Below, piece after piece: positions 1 to 8,107 of a DNA stretch of 18,977 bases. The stretch is from contig JAQBQL010000028.1 in NCBI GenBank assembly GCA_028287035.1, positions 1 to 18,977 of the forward strand, in the 5' to 3' direction. The position numbers were made by a program, and so were the translations under genes. The notes under the pieces are model-generated. The model was not told where the DNA came from. It searched no databases and worked only from the letters and a program-made list of their open reading frames with translations. Numbering within the stretch: the stretch's first letter is position 1; every line of letters starts with the position of its first letter. This DNA is from Labilithrix sp. (lineage in GTDB: Bacteria > Myxococcota > Polyangia > Polyangiales > Polyangiaceae).

Positions 1-1160
1 CGCCGGCCGTCGCCGCTGCGCTGCCCCCGCCGCCCGCCGATGCCGCCGCGCCGGACGCCGGCCTCGTCCTGCCTCCGGAGGACGCGGGCGTCTCTTCGTG
101 CCGGCTCGCCTACGGACCCGCGGAGCAGCCGTTCCGCGGGCCCGCCGCGCTCGTGGTGAGCGGCAGCGAGCTCCGCCTCGTCGCCAACGACGGGGGAAAG
201 CCGCGGCTCTATCCGGTGCCGCTCGCCGCTCCGCCGCCGGCGAGCGCGCCGCCTGTCGTGCCGCCGGCCCCTTCGTCGTTCGCGGCGATGCGCTGGCCGG
301 CGTGCGAGGTGGCGGGACGGTGGGCCTACTGCCAGGCCCCGGGGGGCACCGTGTACCGGACGACGCTCGGCGCTCACGACACGAAGGCGATCGCGAAGAG
401 CCTGCCGAGCACGCGCATCGCCGCCGCCCCGCTCGGCCACGATCACGCCGTGCTCGCCACGCTCGACACGCGGCACACCACCGAGGGTGAGCGCCTCGAG
501 GCGTTCGCCACGCTCGACGAGGGCGACGCGGTGCTGCTCTCCGACGAGGGTGCCGGGGCCACGGCGCTCCGGCTCGCGGCGCGCGGCGACGAGGTGGTCG
601 CCCTCTACATCGACGCGCGCACCTCGATGGTCCCGGTCCACGCGCGCACGATGACCCTGAAGGGCGCGGAGCTGGCGCTGGCCGACGACGCCGTCGTGTA
701 CGTCGCCGGCTCGCCGGAGCGCGCCGTCGACATCGCGGTCGCCGGGAGCCCGCGTGCGCTCTTCACGCTGCTGCCCATCGCCAAGGACAGCCTGGACTTC
801 GGCATGGCGGTCATCCCCGTCGCGCCGCGACCGAAGGACGAGGTGCAGGCGGTCTGGTCGATGTACCCGAACGGCCTCGATCCCGCGCCGGTCGGCGCCA
901 CGGTGAGCGAACGGCTCGTCGACGGCGGGACCGCGGAGGCCTTCGTCGCGCGCGTCCGTCCCGCGGAGCGCCAGGCGGGCTCCGACAAGGTGCTCGAGCT
1001 CGGCCGCCTCGACGAGGCAGGCGTCTTCCGCTCGCTCGGGGTCCTCGCCACGAACCGGCCGGTCACCGACATCACGATGGCGCGTGACGGCTTCGGCTCG
1101 CTGTGGATCCTCTACGGGGACACGAAGTCGACGTGGCTCGAGCGGCGCGTGTGCCCCTGA
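1..1160 (+). CDS. 3' part of a secreted-type protein of unknown function (5' truncated)
   Basis: The frame is open from base 3 (codons begin at 3, 6, 9) to a TGA at 1158-1160, giving about 385 residues with the start outside the window. The first 30 or so residues are Ala/Pro-rich, like the linker that follows a signal or lipoprotein peptide in myxobacterial envelope proteins. The rest is rich in short beta-strand-like hydrophobic stretches. Four cysteines are visible: one after the linker (SSCRLAYG), two close together (WPACEVAGRWAYC), and one two residues from the end (RRVCP). They would suit two disulfides in an exported protein. I do not recognise a family. A GTG at 150 or 153 could serve as a start, but it would cut off the first cysteine and in-frame coding-like sequence, so I treat the gene as truncated. 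It converges on the next gene with only 3 bases between stops. Confidence 0.7.
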   Translation, partial: PAVAAALPPPPADAAAPDAGLVLPPEDAGVSSCRLAYGPAEQPFRGPAALVVSGSELRLVANDGGKPRLYPVPLAAPPPASAPPVVPPAPSSFAAMRWPACEVAGRWAYCQAPGGTVYRTTLGAHDTKAIAKSLPSTRIAAAPLGHDHAVLATLDTRHTTEGERLEAFATLDEGDAVLLSDEGAGATALRLAARGDEVVALYIDARTSMVPVHARTMTLKGAELALADDAVVYVAGSPERAVDIAVAGSPRALFTLLPIAKDSLDFGMAVIPVAPRPKDEVQAVWSMYPNGLDPAPVGATVSERLVDGGTAEAFVARVRPAERQAGSDKVLELGRLDEAGVFRSLGVLATNRPVTDITMARDGFGSLWILYGDTKSTWLERRVCP

Positions 1161-1171
1161 GCGTCAGGGGC
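1153..1171. terminator. Perfect hairpin shared by two convergent genes
   Basis: GCCCCTGA (1153-1160), loop GCG (1161-1163), TCAGGGGC (1164-1171): an 8-bp perfect stem. The TGA of the upstream plus-strand gene ends the left arm and the TGA of the minus-strand gene ends the right arm. With no other intergenic space, this is the only candidate bidirectional terminator. It lacks a T-tract, so intrinsic termination is an inference. Confidence 0.5.
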
Positions 1172-2687
1172 TGGTGACGCCCAGGTACGCGACGCACGAC
1201 TCGGCGGCGCGGTGATCGGCGCTCACGATGTATTCCGCGGGCAGCAGCGGAGGACGGGCCGGACCGTCGTGGCCCGGCTCGCCGGACAGGGCCGACCACT
1301 GCGTCTGCGTCCCGTTGTCGAAGGTGCAAGATACACGTATCGCGCGGCCCGCCGGCAGCCGGATGCCGTCGCGGAGCACGTAGGCCGCGTCCCACGCCCA
1401 GCGCCATGACGGGATCTCCAGCAGCGTCGTCCAGGCGCCGGGATCGCGCTCGACCTCGACGCGCATGCTCGCGCCGTGCGTGTTCATCCGTCCCTGGACG
1501 ACGTGCACCACGCTCTCCTCGGTGACCTTCGCGGCGCACGTGGTGGACGCGAAGAAGTGCTCGGGCGCCGGCACGCCGAAGGGGAGCGCGGCAGTCAGGG
1601 CGGCGGCCGTGGTCCCGCAGGAGGCGAGGAGCGCGTCGGCGCGCGCCCGCACCGTGGCGGGGGTCGCCGGGGCACGCGCGTAGCGGGCGAACGCCGCCTC
1701 GCGGCTGCACGCGTCACGCGGGTCGGTGGTCAGCCCGGCCGGGCAGGGGAGCTCCACGGGCGCCTCGACGGTCGCGAGCGTGATCGGCCGGAGCGCCGCC
1801 GCTTCGGCGCCGGACGCGAGCCACAGGCGCACCCCCGACCGGTCGAGGGCTCCGGCGAGATGCTGCACGGCGTAGTGCACGCGCATGAGCACCGCGCCGC
1901 CGGCGGGGATGTCCACGCGCGTCCCTTGCGGAAGCGTGCTCCCGTCCTGCGCGGCGCCCGTCCCGTTCGCGCCGAGCGGCGGACCGTGCGGCAGATCCCC
2001 GAAGCCGGCGCCGCACTCGAAGCCGGCGCGGCCGTCTGCTCCCTCGCGCGCGCGCGCCGCTGCGGCCGCGGCCGGATCGAGCGGAACGCCGGAGAGCGAG
2101 TGAATGCCGATGGGGGTCCCGGCGCGCCACTGCGTCGCGACCACCGAGGCGCCGCGCGGGTTGCCGCCGGGCAGGTCGAGGACGAAGCAGCGGACCTCGT
2201 CCGTCACGAAGGACGTGCTCGGGCCGGCGTAGACGACGGGCATCGTGAGCTCGAGATCGGCGGCGCGCGCCGGGAGGACGGGCACCACCGGCGCGCGCTC
2301 GGCGTGATCCGCGCGGTCGCCGAGCGGGGCGCCCGCGTCCGCCCAGCCCCTGAACAGCGCGATCTCGGCGGCGGTCAGGGAACGCGCGTCACGGAGCGCC
2401 GCGCCGCTCCCGGACGGCGGCCAGGGCGGCATGTACCCGGACTCCACGCGGCCTTCGACGAGCACGGCGAGCGCGACGGCGGTCGGTCGGTCGAGCGGGA
2501 AGCCTCCCGTCCCTTGCGCGACGTGACAGCCGTCACAGCGCGTCTGGACGAGCGGCTCGATGTCCCGGTACCAGGTGGGCGGACCGCTCACCGCGGCCGG
2601 AGCGCCGGCGTCACCCGACGATCCGCACGAGGTCGCCGCGGCGAGCGCGAGGGCGATCGACGCGAGGTGAGCCTGAGTCGTCCGCAC
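1164..2687 (-). CDS. Lipoprotein with c-type cytochrome motif and copper type II monooxygenase-like domain
   Basis: 507 residues from a GTG start. The N-terminus is a lipoprotein signal (hydrophobic run at residues 8-18, then ATS-C21), so the protein is probably anchored in the outer membrane or exposed in the periplasm. A haem c site CDGCH lies at residues 51-55, with a likely distal Met in GYMPPWPP near residue 86. The remainder resembles the copper type II, ascorbate-dependent (PHM-like) monooxygenase fold, with the family-like strings DEVRCFVLDLP, HYAVQH, MNTHGASM and, near the C-terminus, a TFDNG motif. Haem-plus-PHM-like lipoproteins are common in myxobacterial genomes; the substrate is unknown. 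Some copper-ligand positions look substituted (see findings), so activity is uncertain. No good Shine-Dalgarno precedes the GTG, but it is the only start that keeps the signal peptide. The gene is divergent from the kinase gene, 36 bases away. Confidence 0.75.
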   Translation of the reverse strand: MRTTQAHLASIALALAAATSCGSSGDAGAPAAVSGPPTWYRDIEPLVQTRCDGCHVAQGTGGFPLDRPTAVALAVLVEGRVESGYMPPWPPSGSGAALRDARSLTAAEIALFRGWADAGAPLGDRADHAERAPVVPVLPARAADLELTMPVVYAGPSTSFVTDEVRCFVLDLPGGNPRGASVVATQWRAGTPIGIHSLSGVPLDPAAAAAARAREGADGRAGFECGAGFGDLPHGPPLGANGTGAAQDGSTLPQGTRVDIPAGGAVLMRVHYAVQHLAGALDRSGVRLWLASGAEAAALRPITLATVEAPVELPCPAGLTTDPRDACSREAAFARYARAPATPATVRARADALLASCGTTAAALTAALPFGVPAPEHFFASTTCAAKVTEESVVHVVQGRMNTHGASMRVEVERDPGAWTTLLEIPSWRWAWDAAYVLRDGIRLPAGRAIRVSCTFDNGTQTQWSALSGEPGHDGPARPPLLPAEYIVSADHRAAESCVAYLGVTSP

Positions 2688-2698
2688 TCGAGAAAGGA

Positions 2699-2708
2699 AT
2701 GATAATCT
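2699..2708. promoter_or_regulatory. Overlapping divergent -10-like elements
   Basis: An AT-rich island sits in the 36-base gap between two divergent starts. On the minus strand it reads TATCAT (2704 down to 2699), 11 bases before the GTG at 2687. On the plus strand it reads GATAAT (2701-2706) or TAATCT (2703-2708), 15-17 bases before the ATG at 2724. No convincing -35 is seen on either side. Confidence 0.35.
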
Positions 2709-2723
2709 CGAAGAGAGCCGCGA

Positions 2724-4073
2724 ATGTCGTCTTCCTCGGGTTCCTCCGGTTCACCCCCGCGCGTGCCACCGAATCCGTTCCCGCGGTCGAACCCCGTGCA
2801 GCAGACCGCATCGGCGTTCGCCCGCTCCGACACGGTCCCGCCGCCGCCCGCCGCGATCTTCACGATCGGTGACCTCATCGCCGAGACCTACGAGGTCCGG
2901 TCGATCCTCGGCCACGGCGGCATGGGGCAGGTCTTCGACGCCCACGATCGCGGGCTCGGTCGGCGCGTTGCGATCAAGGCGAACTTCCCGGGAATCCCGC
3001 ACTCCGTCCGCACCGAGGCGCAGGCGCTCGCGGCGGTGCGTCACCCCGGCGTCGTCGGCGTCTACGCGCTCGGCGCGCACCGCGGCGTCGACTACATGGT
3101 CATGGAGCACGTCGCGGGCGTCACGCTCGCCCATCATCTCGAACGGCTCGAGGGCGCCGGCCTCCCGCTCGCCGAGCGGCTCGACATGCTCATCGCCATC
3201 GCCGACGGGCTCGCCGCGATCCATCGCGCCGGCATCTCGCACGGCGACGTGAAGCCCGAGAACGTGCTCCTGTCGGCGAGCGGCCGCGTCGTCCTCACCG
3301 ACCTCGGCCTCGTGCGCGCCGCCTACGAGCCGGACGGCGGCCTCGTCGCCGGGACGCCGTCGTACATGGCGCCCGAGATCATCTCGAAGCGGTACGTCAA
3401 CGCCGGCTGGCACCTCGTCGACCTCTACGCGTTCGGCGTCCTCGCCTACCGCATGATCGCCGGCAATCTCCCGTTCCGCGCCGAGGACGACCTCGACGTC
3501 GTCATCATGCACGCCGAGATCTCGCCGCCGAAGCTCGCCGAGACCGCCAAGGTGAGCCGCCGCCTCAGCGAGCTCGTCGAGCAGCTCATGGCGAAGGAGC
3601 CCACCGACCGTCCCCCGAGCATGGACGCGGTGGTCTGGCAGCTCCGCGGAGCGAAGGACGAGGTCGTGCGGTCGGGTCATCCTTCGGCGGCGCCGCTCAC
3701 CGTGCTCGTCGTCGACGACGATCCGGACATCGCCCGCCTCGTCGCGATGTACGTGAAGCAGGGCGCGCCGTCGGCCGAGATCACCATCGCGTCCGACGCG
3801 CAGAAGGCGCTCGAGGCGTTCCGGAAGAAGCCGCCGCGTCTCGTCTTCCTCGACCTGATGATGCCGAAGATGAGCGGCTTCGAGCTCTTCACCTACCTCC
3901 GCGGCGTTCACCTCGTCGACGCCTCGACGGTGGTGGCGATGAGCGCCGGCGGCTCCGCGACCGACGTCCAGCTGATGCTGGAGCTCGGCGCGCACGATTT
4001 CATCTCCAAGGGACCCGAGCTGCGGGGCCGCGTGACGCAGATCGCCGCGATGCTCGCGAAGACCCAGGGCTGA
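2724..4073 (+). CDS. Hybrid Ser/Thr protein kinase with C-terminal response-regulator receiver
   Basis: 449 residues. A Ser/Pro-rich N-terminal tail (1-45) is followed by a Hanks-type kinase domain at about 52-310: Gly-rich loop GHGGMG (63-68), ATP-binding Lys85 in VAIK, catalytic loop HGDVKPEN (173-180), metal-binding DLG (193-195, in place of DFG), activation segment end GTPSYMAPE, and DLYAFGVLAYR. A complete receiver domain follows at about 325-445: acidic pair at 331-333, phospho-acceptor Asp377 in FLDLMMP, Ser407 and Lys429. The catalytic loop has Gly instead of Arg before the catalytic Asp, so this is a non-RD kinase that may not need activation-loop phosphorylation. No membrane segment is seen, so it should be cytoplasmic. 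Kinase-receiver fusion suggests cross-talk between two-component and Ser/Thr signalling. The partner histidine kinase and substrates are unknown. Confidence 0.92.
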   Translation: MSSSSGSSGSPPRVPPNPFPRSNPVQQTASAFARSDTVPPPPAAIFTIGDLIAETYEVRSILGHGGMGQVFDAHDRGLGRRVAIKANFPGIPHSVRTEAQALAAVRHPGVVGVYALGAHRGVDYMVMEHVAGVTLAHHLERLEGAGLPLAERLDMLIAIADGLAAIHRAGISHGDVKPENVLLSASGRVVLTDLGLVRAAYEPDGGLVAGTPSYMAPEIISKRYVNAGWHLVDLYAFGVLAYRMIAGNLPFRAEDDLDVVIMHAEISPPKLAETAKVSRRLSELVEQLMAKEPTDRPPSMDAVVWQLRGAKDEVVRSGHPSAAPLTVLVVDDDPDIARLVAMYVKQGAPSAEITIASDAQKALEAFRKKPPRLVFLDLMMPKMSGFELFTYLRGVHLVDASTVVAMSAGGSATDVQLMLELGAHDFISKGPELRGRVTQIAAMLAKTQG

Positions 4074-4123
4074 CACCTCGGCCCGCGGCGCTCCGGCGCG
4101 TGCATGGTAGAACGGGAGCCCTC

Positions 4124-4864
4124 ATGGCGGCCGAAACCGATCCCCTCGCAGGCACCCGTGCCTACTACGACGAGTTCTCGAAGATCTACGAGAAGCACCG
4201 CCGTCCCAACGACGCCGACGGCTACCACGCGCTCGTCGACGACCTCGAGGTCGACCTCTGCGCGCGCTACGGCACGGGCAAGGACATCCTCGAGTGCGGC
4301 TGCGGCACGGGCCTCATCCTCGAGCGGCTGAAGGGCTTCGCGAGCCGCGCCGCCGGCATCGATCTCTCGCCGGGGATGCTGGAGCTCGCGCGGTCGCGCG
4401 GCCTCGAGGTGAAGGAGGGCAGCGTCACGGAGCTGCCCTTCGACGACGCCACCTTCGACGTGACCTGCTCCTTCAAGGTGCTCGCGCACGTGCCCGACAT
4501 CGGCAAGGCGCTCGCCGAGATGGCGCGCGTCACGCGCCCCGGCGGGGTCATCCTCGCCGAGTTCTACAACCCCCTCAGCTTCCGCGGCCTCGCCAAGAAG
4601 CTCGGCCCGGCGGGCAAGGTGGGCGAGCAGACGAAGGAGAGCGCCGTCTACACGCGCTTCGACGCGCCGTGGGTCCTCCCGCGAATCCTCCCGCCGAACA
4701 CGCGGATCGAGGCCTCGCGAGGCATCCGCATCGTGACCCCGGCTGCGCTCGCGATGCGGGTCCCCGTCCTCCGGGGAATGCTCCGCAAGGCCGAGTGGTT
4801 GCTGTGTGATTCGCCGGCCGCGAAGCTCGGGGGCTTCTACGTGGCGGTCATCCGGAAGGGCTGA
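4124..4864 (+). CDS. SAM-dependent class I methyltransferase
   Basis: 246 residues from the ATG at 4124. The Rossmann methyltransferase signature is clear: motif I ECGCGTG (residues 57-63), acidic Asp80 after strand 2 (GIDLSPGMLELAR), LPFDDATFDVT (104-114) for motif II, and RVTRPGGVILAEFYNP for motif III. The pattern is that of the methyltransferase 11/25 families (UbiE-like), which alkylate small molecules such as quinones, lipids or polyketides. The substrate cannot be read from sequence. A GTG at 4100 would add eight residues (MHGRTGAL), but GGGAG at 4114-4118 lies 5 bases before the ATG at 4124 and favours the shorter form. The gene follows the kinase gene by 50 bases and could be co-transcribed with it. 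Confidence 0.85.
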   Translation: MAAETDPLAGTRAYYDEFSKIYEKHRRPNDADGYHALVDDLEVDLCARYGTGKDILECGCGTGLILERLKGFASRAAGIDLSPGMLELARSRGLEVKEGSVTELPFDDATFDVTCSFKVLAHVPDIGKALAEMARVTRPGGVILAEFYNPLSFRGLAKKLGPAGKVGEQTKESAVYTRFDAPWVLPRILPPNTRIEASRGIRIVTPAALAMRVPVLRGMLRKAEWLLCDSPAAKLGGFYVAVIRKG

Positions 4865-4906
4865 TTTTCCCGGCAACTATCGCCCCGCCGTCCCGCCTGC
4901 GGGTCC

Positions 4907-4912
4907 TATACT
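4907..4912 (+). promoter_or_regulatory. -10-like element TATACT close to the S41 protease start
   Basis: TATACT ends only 7 bases before the ATG at 4920, so a transcript from it would start at or very near the A of the start codon (leaderless). No Shine-Dalgarno is visible. No TTGACA-like hexamer lies 17 bases upstream. Confidence 0.45.
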
Positions 4913-4919
4913 GACCGCG

Positions 4920-7900
4920 ATGCGAATCTTCGCGCGCGCGTTCAAGCTCATCGCGCTCTTCGCCGTCTTCGGCATCGCCGCCTTCCTCGCCTTCCGCCTC
5001 CACGGCGGCGGGCTGTGGGAAGGGCTGGCCCCCGCGAATGCCGCGGGCGCCGACCACGACTCGAAGACCCACACGCCGTCCAACTACGACCTCACCCAGC
5101 TCAAGGTGGTGAACGAGGTCCTGAAGAGCGTTCGCGACAAGTACGTCGACCCGAAGCGCGTGAAGCCGAAGGACATGCTCCTGTCCTCGCTCAACTACGT
5201 CCAGCGCGACGTGGCGCAGGTCATCGTGCTGCACGACGAGAACCAGCCGACCGTGAAGGTGCGCGTCGACACGCAGGAGCGCGAGTTCCGCGTCGACAAC
5301 GTGCTCGGCCTCTGGGACGTGAGCGCACGGCTCCGCGAGGTCTTCGGCTTCGTGCAGGAGAACCTGAAGGGCACCGAGGTCGACCTCCGCGAGGTCGAGT
5401 ACGCGGCGTGCAACGGCATGCTCCACACGCTCGATCCGCACAGCGTCCTGCTGTCGCCCGAGGCGTACAAGGAGATGAACCTGTCGACGAGCGGCCAGTT
5501 CGGCGGCCTCGGCATCGTCATCTCGATCCGCGATCAGCAGCTCACGGTCATCAACCCGATGCCCGGCACCCCGGCGTTCCGCGCCGGCGTGAAGAAGTAC
5601 GACCGCATCGTGAAGATCGGCGGCGAGTCGACGCTGAACATGGGCCTCAACGAGGCCGTGCAGCATCTCCGCGGCGCGCCCGGCACGAAGGTCACCGTGT
5701 TCATGCGCCGCGACGGGCCCGACGGCTTCCAGCAGCCGCGCCCGTTCGAGCTCACGCGCGAGATCATCAAGGTGGCGAGCGTCGAGCACAAGCTGCTCGA
5801 CGGCAACGTCGGCTACGTGCGCCTCAAGCAGTTCCAGGCGAACACCGCCAAGGACCTCGACGAGGCGCTCCTGGACATGAAGAAGGGTGGCGAGCTCAAG
5901 GGCCTCGTCCTCGATCTCCGCGGCAACCCGGGCGGCCTCCTCGAGCAGGCGGCGCGCGTGTCCGACAAGTTCCTCACGAGCGGCCCCATCGTCGCGACCG
6001 TCGGTAACCCCGGCTCCGGCGAGGACCGCGAGGAGAAGGTCGCGCACCCCGAGGGCACCGAGCCGAACTACCCGATCGCGCTGCTCGTCAACGGCTCCTC
6101 GGCCAGCGCCAGCGAGATCGTCGCCGGCGCGCTGAAGAACCACGACCGCGCGGTCGTCGTCGGCGAGACCACCTTCGGCAAGGGCTCGGTGCAGCTCGTC
6201 TTCACCGAGCTCCCCGATCGCGCGGCCCTCAAGCTCACGATCGCGCAGTACCTCACCGAGCCGGGCGACATCTCGATCCAGGGCACGGGCGTCACGCCGG
6301 ACATCGAGCTCGACCCGATGACCGCCGACACGCAGGAGATGGACCTCACCGTCGACACCGGGACGATGCTGAAGGAGCGCGATCTCTCGCGAAGCCTCCT
6401 CAACGCCCGGATCAAGGAAGGGCAGAAGCCGCAGGAGGTCGTCCGCTACAACCTCCCCGAGTCGCTCCGTCGTGAGCTGCGCGAGCGCGGCGGCGATCCC
6501 GACGAGGTCATGGGAAGCGATTTCCCGAGCAAGGACTTCCCGGTCAAGTTCGCGCGCGACCTCGTCGCGAAGGTGCCCCAGGGCAAGCGCCTCGAGCAGC
6601 TGAAGGCCGCCAAGCAGGTCATCAACGACGCGCGCTCGTCCGAGCTCCAGAAGGTGTCGACCGACCTCCAGGGCCTCGGCATCGACTGGAGCGACGCTCC
6701 CGCCGACCTGCCGCCGGCCGCGCAGAACGCCGCCCCGCCGAACGTCGAGGTGAAGGTCGAGACCGACAAGCCGAACAACGAGATCAACGCGGGCGACGCG
6801 ATGAACCTGAAGGTCACCGTCACCAACAAGGGCGCGGTCGCCCTGAACCGGCTCGCCGCCGTGACGAAGAGCGACAACGCGCTCTACGACAACAAGGAGC
6901 TCGTCATCGGCAAGCTCGAGCCGGGCAAGACGAAGACCGCGACCATCCCGCTCGGGTGGTGCGAGGTCGAGGGCCACAAAGCGGGCTCCACCGCGGTCAC
7001 GCCCGCCAACGCGCCGCGCACCTGCAAGATCCCGCGCGACACGCTCTCACGGCAGGACAACATCGCGGTGCGCTTCGACGAGGCGCGCGGTCGTAGCCCC
7101 GTCGCGCAGAACCTCCGCGTTGCGGTGAAGGCGCTCGAGCGCCCGCTCTTTGCCTACAGCTACCAGATCGCCGACGGTCGCAAGGGCAACGGCGACGGCA
7201 AGGTGCAGAAGGGCGAGCACCTCACGATGTACCTGTCGGTGAAGAACGTCGGCAAGGGCAAGAGCTTCGAGACGCAGGCGAACCTGCGGAACCTCTCGGG
7301 CGACGGCCTCCTCCTCCACGAGGGACGCTTCGACATCTCCAACATGCAGCCCGGCGAGGTGAAGAAGGTGACGTTCACCTTCGACGTCGAGGCGCCCCTC
7401 GCCGACCCCGAGGCGAAGGTCGAGCTCTCCATCGCCGACCGCGACCTCCGCGAGACCGTCATCGAGAAGGTCCGCATGCCGATCGCCGTCCCGAGCGCGC
7501 TCACGACCGCGAGCGGCACGATGAAGGCGAAGGGCAGCGGCGCCACGCTCTACGAGGCTGCCGACGCGACGGCGCGTTCCTTCGGGCGGCTCGCCGCGGG
7601 CACCGCGGTGACGGTGCAGGCGAGCGCCGGTGACATGACCAAGGTCTCGCTCGGCGAGGGCCGCTTCGGCTTCGTGAAGACCGCGGAGCTCGAGGCCGGC
7701 GGCACGCCCGCGGCCACCGTCAGCTTCGACGAGGTGATGCGCCGGTTCCCGCCGACCATCGAGGTGCAGCCCGTCGTCCTCGCGACGAAGGATCCCTCCA
7801 TCTCGGTGAAGGGCATGACGAGCGACTCGGACCGCCTCCTCGACGCGTACATCTTCGCGGGCAGCCGCAAGATCTTCTACCGCTCGAACCGCAACGGCCA

Positions 7901-8102
7901 GGACGCGAAGCGGATGCCGTTCGAGGCCACCGTGCCGCTGCGTCCCGGCGTGAACGTCATCACCGTGGTCGCGCGCGAGAACCCGGACACGGTGGGCCGC
8001 AAGACCATCATCGTCCGCAAGGACGGCCCGAACGGCGAGATCCTGCAGACCCCCAAGACGGAAGAAGACGGCGAAGCCGGGCCCGGCGGCGCCGACGACT
8101 GA
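4920..8102 (+). CDS. Membrane-anchored S41 carboxyl-terminal processing protease with PDZ, Ig-like and SH3-like extensions
   Basis: 1060 residues. Residues 7-26 form a single hydrophobic anchor, placing the rest in the periplasm. A CTP-type helical N-terminal region leads to a PDZ domain (about 190-275, starting GQFGGLGIVI) and the S41 core (about 290-466) with LDLRGNPGG. The catalytic dyad is Ser396 in SSASASEI and Lys421 in FGKGSVQ; the 25-residue spacing equals that of E. coli Prc and algal D1 protease. Beyond the usual CTP length lie two CARDB/Ig-like regions (about 606-735 and 747-860), an SH3-like segment (about 865-930) and a final beta-rich domain with an acidic tail. The enzyme should trim C-termini of envelope proteins; the extensions may bind substrate or cell wall. 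An upstream GTG at 4806 is open in frame but overlaps the methyltransferase and would bury the anchor, so I chose the ATG at 4920. Confidence 0.92.
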   Translation: MRIFARAFKLIALFAVFGIAAFLAFRLHGGGLWEGLAPANAAGADHDSKTHTPSNYDLTQLKVVNEVLKSVRDKYVDPKRVKPKDMLLSSLNYVQRDVAQVIVLHDENQPTVKVRVDTQEREFRVDNVLGLWDVSARLREVFGFVQENLKGTEVDLREVEYAACNGMLHTLDPHSVLLSPEAYKEMNLSTSGQFGGLGIVISIRDQQLTVINPMPGTPAFRAGVKKYDRIVKIGGESTLNMGLNEAVQHLRGAPGTKVTVFMRRDGPDGFQQPRPFELTREIIKVASVEHKLLDGNVGYVRLKQFQANTAKDLDEALLDMKKGGELKGLVLDLRGNPGGLLEQAARVSDKFLTSGPIVATVGNPGSGEDREEKVAHPEGTEPNYPIALLVNGSSASASEIVAGALKNHDRAVVVGETTFGKGSVQLVFTELPDRAALKLTIAQYLTEPGDISIQGTGVTPDIELDPMTADTQEMDLTVDTGTMLKERDLSRSLLNARIKEGQKPQEVVRYNLPESLRRELRERGGDPDEVMGSDFPSKDFPVKFARDLVAKVPQGKRLEQLKAAKQVINDARSSELQKVSTDLQGLGIDWSDAPADLPPAAQNAAPPNVEVKVETDKPNNEINAGDAMNLKVTVTNKGAVALNRLAAVTKSDNALYDNKELVIGKLEPGKTKTATIPLGWCEVEGHKAGSTAVTPANAPRTCKIPRDTLSRQDNIAVRFDEARGRSPVAQNLRVAVKALERPLFAYSYQIADGRKGNGDGKVQKGEHLTMYLSVKNVGKGKSFETQANLRNLSGDGLLLHEGRFDISNMQPGEVKKVTFTFDVEAPLADPEAKVELSIADRDLRETVIEKVRMPIAVPSALTTASGTMKAKGSGATLYEAADATARSFGRLAAGTAVTVQASAGDMTKVSLGEGRFGFVKTAELEAGGTPAATVSFDEVMRRFPPTIEVQPVVLATKDPSISVKGMTSDSDRLLDAYIFAGSRKIFYRSNRNGQDAKRMPFEATVPLRPGVNVITVVARENPDTVGRKTIIVRKDGPNGEILQTPKTEEDGEAGPGGADD

Positions 8103-8107
8103 GGAGG

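Noticed and set aside
150..155. GTG codons as the true start of the first gene
   Set aside because: In-frame sequence upstream is open to the window edge, with a Pro/Ala linker and a Cys matching the others, so the gene most likely begins outside the window.
4806..4919. Longer form of the S41 protease from a GTG at 4806
   Set aside because: It overlaps the methyltransferase end, has no ribosome-binding site and would put 38 extra residues before the membrane anchor.
4848..6977. A 709-codon open frame on the minus strand opposite the S41 protease
   Set aside because: GC-rich DNA leaves long antisense frames open. The protein would be a low-complexity Arg/Leu/Val/Asp mix without family motifs, while the plus strand has a complete catalytic domain.
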